A DNA stretch of 64,000 nt from Verrucomicrobiales bacterium (GTDB lineage: Bacteria; Verrucomicrobiota; Verrucomicrobiia; Limisphaerales; JAYPXF01): assembly GCA_002715965.1 (NCBI GenBank), contig PBAL01000087.1, positions 1-64,000 of the forward strand. The letters run 5' to 3'. This document shows positions 35,833 through 47,800 of the stretch, one piece after another. The notes below the pieces were generated by a model. It did not search any database and was not told the DNA's origin. It saw nothing but the letters and a program-made list of their open reading frames with translations. A program made the translations under genes and the position numbers. How positions within the stretch are numbered: the first letter of the stretch is position 1; each line of letters starts with the position of its first letter.

Positions 35833-38800
35833 ATGATGAATTCCGAAACCGTTGATCTGTTCATGAGCAAAAGCCATTTCATGTCGGTGAAAGCAAAAAC
35901 AAGAAGCGCCTGCATCTGGTTCACAGTGATGGCGGCCCTGTTGTTCTGCACGGGTGGTGTGTCGGCGCAGGTGATCTCGTTCCAATCCGGGACCACCATA
36001 ATCAGCGAATCGAACACCAACCTGAATCTGGTTGTGACACGCACGCCGGCCGCAGGCGTGGCCACCGTTGATTTCTTCACTCATCCGGGAACGGCGATTG
36101 AGATCGAGGACTATGTTTCGACGAACGGTGAGGTACAGTTTGCGGTGGGTGAAGTTTTCAAGGTGATCAATATCGCCCTGGTCAATGACATCAATCCGGA
36201 GGTGCAACAGAGTTTCTCGGTGATCCTTACCAATGCGAATGGTGCCACCCTGAATCTGCCGTTGTCGACGAATGTGGTGACCATCGTGGATGATGATGCC
36301 TTCTTCAACTTCGAGTTTCCTCTGTTCTCCGTATCTGAAGGCGCAACCAATTTCACGGTGGTGATCAACCGTACCGGTGCGGTCGATCGTCCAGGATCTG
36401 TTCAGTTCCTCACGATTGACGGAACGAATACGAATGCCTTGGCGAGCGCGTTTTCCGGCATCGACTATCTGGGTACGAACCGGGTCGTAAACTTCACGAA
36501 TGGACAGAATCAGGCAGTTGTTCTTGTGCCGATCATCGACAACACCATCGCCAAGTTGAATCCGACATTTTCCATGTTTCTTACCAACGAGCTTGGTGGG
36601 GCATTGGCGTCACCGTCGATCGCTGACGTGACAATTATCGACAACGATTCGACCAACGGAACCGTACAGATCACTTCGCTGCCACAATCCACGAATGAGC
36701 CACCGGGAACGAACTTCAACTTCGTGACGATACGAGTCGATCGTATTGGCGGAAACGATGGTGCGATTTCCGTACCTTACGGACCTTTGAACAGTACCGT
36801 GATTCCCGGTTGCACCTTCGGTCTCGGGACGAACGCGACACAGGGACCGGCCTTTGATTACACCGGTGGCAGCGGTGTGCTCAATTGGGAAGCCGGCGAC
36901 AGCACGCCCAGATTCATTACGATCACCAATCTTCCCGATGATTTTGTAGAACTCGATGAGACGGTGGTGATCGGGCTTGGAACTCCGACCGGTGGGGCGC
37001 GGGTGAATACGAATATTACCGGATTGGTAACGATTTTCTCTGATGACATTCCCCCTGGCGCCGCGTTGACCTCGTTCAATCCGGTATCTCTGGTGAACCC
37101 GACACCGGGCGCGAACAACTCGGTCAACGTGTCCGCGCTCCACAGCAGCACGAATGACCCGAACTTTGGCAGCATTGTCATCGGTGGCGATTTCACCGCG
37201 GTGAATGGACAGGTTCAGAACCGTGTCGCCCGAATCCTCCCGGATGGCGCACTTGACACCAACTTTGTGCAGGGCACGGGTGCGGACGGGGTGGTGAAGG
37301 CGATCGTGATTGATGAGGCCGGGTTCATATACATAGGCGGTGATTTTACGTCCTATAACAACGTAAGCCGTCGCGGTGTGGCTCGCCTGAATCCCGACGG
37401 CTCACTGGATTTCACTTATGACGTTGGGAGCGGTGTGGACGGCGGAGTGACGGCAATCCAGCTTCAGAACGATAACAAGCTGCTGGTGGCGGGGAGTTTT
37501 ACCAAGTTCAATGAGTCAGAGTTCTCCGGAGTGGTTCGTCTGCACACGAACGGCACGCCGGATCTATCCTTCGATGTCGGGCTTGGCCCGAACGGGGCGA
37601 TCAATGCGATGCTTGCACCGTTCACTGCGATCGCCAGTTCGATCAGCATCAATGCCCAGGCGCAGGGTGGTTCAGCGGCAACGAATGTCGTGCAATTGGG
37701 TGTGAATCAAGGCGTGCTGAATCTTTCGGTCGATGCCTTTGCGATCTCCGACAGTGTAAACGTTTACTACGATACGGTTCTGATATTCGGTGCGACAAAT
37801 TTTTCCGGCGTCACAAATTTCTCCGTCGCATTTGGACCGGGTTCGAACACGTTTATTACCATCATCATGAATGAGGGGAATCCGAATCCGGCGACGGTGT
37901 GGTCTTACAGTGGTAGTGTGGACTCCGCCACAGTTGGAGCAGAACAGGACGTGTATCTGGCTGGTGATTTTACGTCCTTTGACGGCGTGCCGAGAAATCG
38001 GCTGGTAAAGTTGGATGGCAGTGGGGCGGTCGATTTTACCTTCAATCCGATCAGCGGTCCCGATGGAAGGGTTTGGACGATGATTCAACAGCCCGATGAA
38101 CAGATTCTGGTCGGTGGTGAGTTTCGCTCATTTGATGGCTTGGATCGAAGCGGGATCGTGAGGCTGTTCACAAGTGGTTTGGTGGACACATCATTCAATC
38201 CGAAGACCGGCGTTGACGGCGCGATCCGAACGATCGCAATCCAGCCCAACAGTCAGATTGTCGTCGGGGGTGACTTCGACTTCTTTGCCGGGGTTGGCAG
38301 GACGAATATTGCCAGACTCCATACCAATGGTGTTTTGGATACATCCTTCATGGACCCGTTTTACAACCGGGTTCAGCCTGGATTGTCCGGTCCGGTCTTT
38401 CATCTGACGGTCACCGCTGATGCATCCGGATCCGGTGGCACTGGTGGCACTGGTGGCACTGGGGGCACTGGGGGCACTGGGGGCACTGGGGGGGGCGGGT
38501 TTGGAGGCAGCGGAATAAATGCACCGGGCGGTTCTATTTTTGTCGCCGGCTCATTCGCCAAGGCTGGTTCAGGCGTGCCTCCGATTGAGGCTGTGGATGC
38601 CTTCAATTTCACCGTGGTCTCGGGAGCTGACATGAACCCGGCGGTGGCTGAGGCCGGAAATGTCGTTCTGTCATCGGCCGAATTCAGCGTGGATGAGAAT
38701 GTCCTTGGAGGACTGATCAATATCGGCGTCCAGAGGATTCGCGGCCACCTGGGAGACCTCACCGTGCCGTGGCGCATTGTTGATGGGACGGCGATTGCCG

Positions 38801-41800
38801 GACGGGACTTCGTTGGGACCAACGGCGTGATTTCATTCGCCGAATGCAGCCTGATTGGTTCGACGCAGTTCTTTGGGATTCAGATACTGAATAACGGGGT
38901 CTTGGAAGGGAATCGGAACTTCCAGGTGGTTCTCGATGTGCCCGACAGCACAAATACGGTTGCGGGTCCGGCGCTTGGATTCCAGTGCGTCTCCGATGTA
39001 ACCATCGTGGATGACGAATTCCCGGTCGGCACGATCGGGTTCGATCGTCCGGTGTATTCGGTGAACGAAAGTGTGGGAACGGCGTTCATTCAAGTCTCCC
39101 GTACCAATGGCGCGATTGGGACCGTGTCGGTCGATGTCACCGCGTCAGCAGGAACAGCCACGGCGGCCGCTGACTTCCAGGCAGTTTCCCGGACCGTCGT
39201 GTTCATTTCCGGGCAATCCAACAGCACCGTTGCCGTTCCGATCATTGACGACTCCGCGGTGGAATTTGAAGAAACGATTACCTTGACCATGAGCAACGTC
39301 GTGGGAGGTGCGGCACTTGGACTGACCAACGCTACACTGCTTCTCCAGGACAATGACAACGGTGTGGGAACGCTCTCCTATGCCGTGCACGAATTCCGCA
39401 TCGGGGAATCATCCGGTGCATTGACGGTTGGGGTTCAACGAACGAGCGGTTCATCGGGGCCGGTCACCGTGACTGCCAGGACAGTTGAGCTGCCCCGAGG
39501 GGTGGATGGCAATGCACGGGCAGGGGTCGATTATCAGGATACGTCTCTGCTCCTGACATTCGCAGATGGACAAACTTCAACAAATTTCTCATTGCCGATT
39601 TTCCCCGATGGATTGGTCGAAGGGCCAGAGAAGGTCCAGTTGCAGCTGACGAATGTGGTCGGCAGCGCAAACCTTGGATTCCTGTCCACAGTCAATGCGG
39701 TAATTGAGGACGATGACTTTCACGGCGGCGTTGGTTTCTCGGACCGGAACTTCTATGTGAACGAACGGCAGGACGCGCTGGTGACGTTGGTTCGCGAGGA
39801 TGGTTCCGACGACATCGTGTCGGTTGATGTTGCATTGACGCCGATCACGGCGACGACCGACGACTACGGGCACGTGAATTACTCGGTGGTGTTCCTGCCG
39901 GGCGAATTGCGGAAGGACATCACGGTGACGATCGTGAATGACCTCCTGCTGGAATCTGCCGAACAGATCGCGGTGACGATCACCAATTTCTCGAAAGCTG
40001 GCGTTGGCCCGATCACCAACGCGACGTTGACCATCTTTGATGACGAGGCGATCAGCGGCCCGGCCGGCAGCATCGACAGCAGTTTCTTCACTCAACCATC
40101 CGGTTTCATTCGCACCATGCTTCGTCAACCGGATGGACGGGTGATCATTGGCGGAAACTTTACAAACTACACGCGCCTCTCGGTGGGACGTTTTACCCGA
40201 TTGAACACCAATGGCCTGCTGGATCCGACATTCTTCAATGGAACGGGGGCCAATGGGGCGGTGCACGACATGGTTCTTGACCCGAATGGGCGGATCATTT
40301 TTGCCGGTGCATTCACGACCTTCAATACGACCAATCGTTCCCGTATAGCAGCGGTGAACTCGGATGGTACCTTGGCGACATCATTCAATCCCGGAGGTGG
40401 ATTCGACGGCGATGTCTTTTCGATGGCGCGCCAGCGCAATGGCCGCATTGTGGTTGGTGGAGCTTTTCTGACATTCAATGGCGAGAATCAGCCCTACATT
40501 GCGCGTGTGTTGCCGAACGGGCTGAAGGATCCTGAATTCAATGCGGCGCCCGCGCTGGATGGCAGGGTGTTTGCGGTTGCCATTCAACCCGACGGCAAGC
40601 TGTTGGTAGGAGGCGAGTTTACCAACGCCAATGGCGCGCCGGTTTCGCGCCTGATTCGATTGAACACTAATGGCGCGCCAGATGCGTCGTTTGCCGTCGG
40701 AGCCGGTCCCAATGACAGTATCCGTGCGATTCATGTGCTGCCAGATGGGAAGATATTGGTTGGGGGATCGTTCACGGATTACGCGAGTTCCGGGCGATCG
40801 GGTGTGGTGCGGTTGAACGCGGATGGATCGCTGGACGCGACATTCGTTGGCACTGGGGCCGAAGGCGCGGTGCTTGCCATTGCGCGCCAGCCGGATGGGA
40901 ACATTCTGCTGGGAGGCGATTTTACGGCCTACAACAACACAGAACGCGGACGAGTGGTGAGAATATTGCCAAATGGCTCGATTGATCCGGGCATGAACTT
41001 CGGCTTGGGCGCGAATAGTTTCGTTGCGGACATTGTCATTCAAGCGGATGAGAAAGTTGTTCTTGGAGGAGGGTTCACTGAGTTTGATGCTCGATCTGCG
41101 GCTTACCTGGTAAGGGTGCTGGGAGGCAATAATGCCGGTTCCGGCAGGGCCGAGTTCACAGCGCCGGTCTATGTCGTCAATGAAAACCAAGGCTCCGGCG
41201 TGGTGGCTGTTCGCCGAAACGGCGGTCTGGCCGGCACCATCTCCGTGCAGTATGCGACGACCGATGGCACGGCGACCAATGGTTTCCATTACTCAGCGGT
41301 CTCAGGAACACTGACTTTCAACGAAGGTGAGAACCAGAAGCCAGTCGGAATCCCGCTGCTGAACAATCCGGTAATCAATACCGATCTGACAGTGAATCTG
41401 CAGCTTACCGGAAATGCGAACAATCTGGATCGGCGGACCAACAGCGTGCTGTCGATTCGCGACGACGACGCTCGGGTGGGCTTTGCGAGTGCAAGCTATT
41501 CGGTGAACGAGAATGCTGCGGGCGGTCAGGCTTCGATTGCGGTGACACGCGTCGGGGCGACCAATGCGACCATCCTGGTTGGTTACGGTACAGTCACCAA
41601 CGGAACTGCCACGATCACCAATGATTACCAGCCCTCCTCGGGCATTTTGACATTCGGACCCGGCGTAACAACACGCGTGTTCACGGTAGGTATTTCGAAT
41701 GACATGGTCGGAGAACCATTGGAGACCGTGGGGCTTGTCCTGACCAACCTGCAATTCGCGGAAATCAGTTCGGCGACGGTTGTTCCGGGGATCACGAACG

Positions 41801-44800
41801 CCATCTTGACGATCACCGATGACGAAATTGCCCCGGGCACGCTGAGTTTTGCGACCTCGACCTTGAGGGTCTCGGAAGGCGGTTCCACCGTCGACGCGCT
41901 GATCACCGTCGTGCGAACCAATGGCAGTTCGGGCACCGTGACGGTGCAGTATTCCACGTCGGACGGTTCGGCGGTGGGTGGGCTCGACTACGTGCCGACG
42001 TCCGGTGAGCTTTCTTTTGCGGACGGCGAAACGGTAAAGTCGTTCACCGTGCCGGTTCTGGCGGACATCGATCAGGAAACAACCGAAACGGTCAATCTCT
42101 CCCTTTCTTCTCCCACGGGCGGCGCGCAACCAGGGGCATTCAATACGATGCGCTTGCTGATCCAGAACAATGACATTTTGATCTTTGGCAATTTTGTATT
42201 CAGTCAGGCCAACTATGCTGCGCAGGAGACAGACGCAGCGGCGAATCTGACCGTCCAGCGAATTGGAGGGAACAACGATGCCGTATCAGTGAATTTCTCA
42301 ACCGTGTCCGGCGGTACTGCGATTGAACGGACGCCGACACTTCCGTCCAGTTCCGTTGCCCATTACCTACCCACAAACGGTGTGCTCTCGTGGGCGAACG
42401 GAGAGACAGCTCCGAAATCCTTCGCCATCGCGCTCGAAGACAACACACTGGTTGATGGCGAGCGAACCATCCGCGTGGCGCTTTCCGCTGCGCTGGGCGG
42501 CGCGGCGATTGGAAGTCCGGGAACGGCGACGGTCACCGTGTCAGACGATGATACCGGGCCGGGTGTGATCGGATTCGAACTGCCGCTGTATCGCATGACC
42601 GAAGATGAGACCAATGCGGTGATGAACGTAGTCCGCACCAATGGATTTACCGGAACGTCAACGGTCCAATACTCGACGCTCACCGGATTCAACAACAACG
42701 CGGTTGCGAAGCTCACCGCAGGACCATCTCTCCCGACCGAGCATTACCTGGCGACTTCCGGAATTCTGACCTTTGGCGACGGCGTCACGACTCAGCAGGT
42801 TGTCGTGCCGGTTTACGACAATGTCCTGCAGGACGGAATCAAGACCTTCTCCGTGAATGTCAGCAATCCGACCGGAGGAGCAGAGCTTGGGCGTGCGCAG
42901 ACGGTGGTTCGCATTGGTGATGACGAGGTTTCTGCCGGATCAATCGATGAGCAGTTCTTCCCGGGAATCGGTGCTGACCGATCGATCAACAGCCTGTCGC
43001 TGACTACGAATGGCCAATTCTACATCGGCGGCAATTTCTCGACCTATGATGCGGTGACTCGTCCTCACATTGCCCGGATCAACATCGATGGTTCGCTCGA
43101 CACGGGTTTTGATGCCGGCGGGTTCCGGGACGGCACCAATTCCGCAATGATTGAATCGATCTCTGCCTTTACGAACGGAATCAACGCCGGCCGGGTGGTA
43201 CTGGGCGGTTTGTTCACCACCCTTGGAGATTTTGCACTTAACAACCTTTCATTCAGCACAAACGTGGTCATGTTGCTTCCGAGCGGTGCTCAGGACACCA
43301 ACTTCAATATTGGCGCCGGACCCAACAGCCGGGTTCGCGCAGTAGATGCGCTGGACAATGGTCAGGTGTTGATTGCGGGAGAATTCACAATCATCGACGG
43401 TACGAACCGAAATTTTGTTGCGCGTCTGAATGCCAACGGAACCATCGACCCGGCATTTGCCCCCGGGATCGGTCCGAATGGCACGGTGCGGGCGCTGGCC
43501 GTGCAACCGGACGGCCGGATTATGATTGGTGGCGAGTTCGATCAGGTTTCAGGCATCACTAATCGCGCAATCGCCAGACTGAACGGCGACGGGACGGTGG
43601 ACCAGATTTTCTCCTCGGGAACTTTGATTCGAACAGGGCGCGTTCACTCAATCGCCGTTCAGCTTGATGGAAAGATTGTTTTGGGCGGCAACTTCGTGGC
43701 CGAGGAAATCATTTCGCAGACAAATCAGATCGTGATTGCCAATGGCGCTGGCGTGGGAACGGCTACCGTGCAGGTGAATGGAGCCGCTCTCACGAATTCG
43801 TTCATTCAGGTGACCGACAATATTGTCGTCTCGAACAGTGTTCTGTTCCTGAACGGCGCGCAGATCACTACGGCAACCAACATCAATGCCGGGTATACCG
43901 CCTCATACCATCACATTCGCACCAATCTGGCGCGTTTAACTCCCATCGGTCAGCTCGATCGGGATTTCAATACGATAACCAATGCGATCCTGCGAACTAA
44001 CCGTGTGGAACTTGACGCATCTGGTCGTTTTGTGACCCGCTTCGAATACTCGGAGGGACCTGACAATTTTGTCGAGACCGTCGAACTGCAACCGGACGGC
44101 AAGATCCTCATCGGTGGTGGCTTCTTTCATGTGGGTGGAGTTCCACGGAATCGTTTCGCGCGATTGAACACGGATGGGACTTTGGATACTTCAATGAACA
44201 CTTCGGTCGGTGCAAACTTCTCGGTGTTTGCGCTGGCTGTTCAGGCGGATCGCAAGATCCTGGTTGCTGGCGAATTCACCCGATTCGACAACCGCGTCTA
44301 CAATCGGCTGGTCCGCTTGAATGGCGGCAGAAATGTCGGCCCGACTGTGTTTGGATTCAGTGCTCCGGAATTCGTTGTCTCTGAGGCCTCCACGAATGCG
44401 ATTATCACGGTCCGCCGAAACGGATTGGCGAACGGACCCGCGGTGGTCCACTATGGAATCCAGCCGGGAGGCACGGGCCGGGCCGGTGTTGACTATCATC
44501 CTGCGTCCGGACGTCTCGAATATCGATCTGGAGAAATCTTCCACAATTTCAATGTCCCTGTTATAAATGATAGTGTGATCGACGTGGACCGAAACGTGTT
44601 CCTCGTTCTTTCAAACGCGAGCACGGGTGCGATCGTAGACGCACCGCCCATCGCGAACTTGTTGATCCGGGAGGATGATGTGGAGCTGGAATTTGCGGCA
44701 AGCGCCTACGGAGTAAATGAAAACTCGACCAATGCAACCATCGTCGTGCATCGCCTGGGTGGCACGGTTGGCGAAGCCACTGTGGAATACTTTACCACCG

Positions 44801-47800
44801 AGGGCACTGCCACGGGTGGCAGTGACTACTTTGATGTCGTCGGGACGCTTACCTTTGCGGATGGAGTTACCAATCAGTCGTTCAGTGTTCCGATCATCGA
44901 TGACATGTTGGTCGAAGCCACGGAGTTCTTGAATCTGGGACTGCGGTCACCGGCACCGGTCGGCGTGGTTTTCCTCGGTGCACGCAGCGATGCCGTACTG
45001 AACCTGATCGAGAACGAATTTGCGCCGGGCGAGGTCAGTTTTCAGCGCACGAACTTCATCGTATTCGAGAATGAAGGATTCGCGACCTTCACGGTGATCC
45101 GCAGCAACGGCTTCACCGGGCCGATTTCAGTGGAATTTGCCACCACGGTTGCCAACACCAGCGCGAGTCCAGGACTGGATTTCGTGCCGACCAATGGGGT
45201 GGTGAGTCTGGCGGATGGCGAATCGCTGAAGTCCTTCAATGTCCAGATCATCGACGACAATTTTGTCGAGCCAAACGAAGATTTTGAAGTCGAGTTGTCC
45301 AACCCTAGTGGTGGGGCAACCCTGGGGGTGACCAATGCGATCATGAGCATTATTGGAGATGATGCCTTTGGGGTGTTTGAATTCACCAACTCCACATTCA
45401 CCGTCTCTGAAGGTGCGACTAACTTTGTCACCGAGGTTGTCAGGAAAGGCGGTACGAATGGGACCGTGACAGTTGATTTCGGAACTGTCCCCAACACCGG
45501 TACGGCGGTGACAAACGTGGACTACCAGCCGAAAGTGCAGGTGCTTACCTATCTCGGCGGGGAAACCCGCAAGGTGGTGACGGTGTCGCTGATTGATGAT
45601 GCTTTGGTTGAGTTGACCAATGAGACCTTCAATATTCACCTGTTGAACCCGACTTTTGGAGCTGCGCTGGGCTTCACCACAAACGCCGTGGTGCAGATCA
45701 CGGACAACGACGTGGAGTTTGTATTCTCTGCGACAAACTTCACTGTGTTTGAAGATGCGACAAACGGATTTGTCACCATTCGTCGCCGGGGAATGAATGA
45801 CCTGACCAATACGGTGACCATTGACCTGGTCAGCTCGAATGGCATCCTGTCACGTGAGATTCTGACGAACATCACCGTTGGAACGATCACAAATTCCTTT
45901 ACCAACTTTCCCTTCGGATTTCCGGTCGTCACCCAGGCGGTGACGACAAACTTCATCACGAATATCTCCGTGGGCGCGATCATTGAGATTCCGGCCACCG
46001 CTGGCACTCACTTCACCGCTTCCTCCAATACGGTCGTCTTTCCGCCTGGGGTGACGTTCACAAACGTGGCTGTGCCAATCATCGACAACAACCTGGTTGA
46101 ACCGGATCGGAACATCCATTTGTCGCTTCAGAATCCTCAACCGTCTCACTTCGTAAGTGTGGGGACGCTGTCCAATGCGTTCCTGTCGATCCGGGACAAC
46201 GACAGCGCATTTGGATTGCGTCCATTCGCAGCAGGCGGATTCAACTACACTGCGAACGAGGGCGACGTAGGCCGAGATTCCCTGCTCATTTTTGAAGTTG
46301 AGCGATCGGGCAACAACACGGGACAGGTGTCGGTTGTTGTCCAGGCATTCGCCGGTACAGCCACAGAAGCAGACTTTCAGTTTGCGAGCGATACGGTGGT
46401 GTTCAGCGATGGGGATACGGTGAAGGCGGTGACAAATCGCATCATTGGCGACAACCTGCCGGAGGGAGCTGAGCAGTATACCTTGCGGTTGGTGAACAGC
46501 TCTCCGACGAATAGCACCTCACTCACCTCGGCGACGAATGCGACTGTGACCATCGTGGACAACGATACCGAATTTGGATACACGATTTCGCAGATCATCA
46601 CGAACGAAGACGCGGGCAGTTTCCAGCTGGATGTATTCCGGCGTGGCGTTTTGGGCCACAATGATCAGGTTTCATTCACGACCATTGACGGAACAGTTCT
46701 GGCCTCATTGCTGCCACCGGCGATTGCCACTCTGGATTACGTTCATACAAACGGGGTCTTGATCTTCGCAACGAATGAAACCTTGAAATCGTTGTCCGTT
46801 CGGCTGCTGCCCGACAGCCTGATCGAGACCAAGGAATACTTCACGGCCTTGCTTACCAACGCGACCGGGTTTGCTGAGAATATCTTCATCGGATCGTCCA
46901 GCAATGTATTGGTTGAACTGCAGGACAACCCCGGCATCGTTGAGTTTGTCCGTCCGACATACGTGGTTGGAGAACAGAACACCAATGGCGCGATTCTTCA
47001 GGTGCGGCGCGTTGGCGGCAGTTTCGGGGATGTCAGTGTGCAGTTGGCCACTGCTGACGAGGGAGCGACTGCTGGGTTCGATTACGGGCAGCCGAGCACA
47101 AATTTGACGGGTGCGTTGTTTGCAACGACCAACATCACGAACATTACCTTCTCCTGGGCGGACGGTGAAACGGGAATCAAGTCATTTGTTCTCCCGATCA
47201 TCAATGATACGGCGACGAATGAGGTGAACGAAGCGGTTCGATTTACATTGGTGAATCCCAATGGCGTGGGGATAGGAGTCTCGAATTCGGCGGCTGTTTT
47301 CATCATCGACAACGATTCGCCGTCGAGCCTCGACTTTCAGTTCCGATCCGGAGTTGGCTTCAATGATACGGTGTTCACTGCAGTCCAACAGACGAACGGC
47401 CAGATTATTTTGGGCGGGCGCTTCACACATTATCTTACAAACAATTCAGGAACGGCAAGTGTCAGCCGTCCGTATCTGGCGCGATTGGATGCGGATGGAT
47501 CATTGGATGCGACATTCAATGCCGGCGTGGGGCCGGATGGTCCGGTCCGGTCGGTGGCCCTGATGAATGATGGTCGGCTGGTTATCGGAGGGACGTTCAA
47601 CCTCGTTGGTGCGAGCATGCGGCGTGGGGTTGCTCGATTACTGCCCAATGGTGCGATCGATCAGACCTTCGTGCCGGGGACCGGCGCTGCAGGTTCCGTG
47701 GTCACCGTGGCAGTGCAGCCGGATAACCGGGTGTTGGTGGGTGGATTCTTCCAGATGTTTTCCAGCCAGCAGCGAAGCGGCATTGTGCGCCTGACCACCA

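Larger units (their letters stand above)
37059..38592 (+). repeat. Delta-60 repeat block, 7 repeats (gene 3, block A)
   Basis: Core strands: VIGGDF, YIGGDF, LVAGSF, YLAGDF, LVGGEF, VVGGDF, FVAGSF. The fourth repeat carries the inserted domain at 37612-37950, and the seventh carries the Gly-Gly-Thr tandem repeat in the loop before its core strand. Confidence 0.85.
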
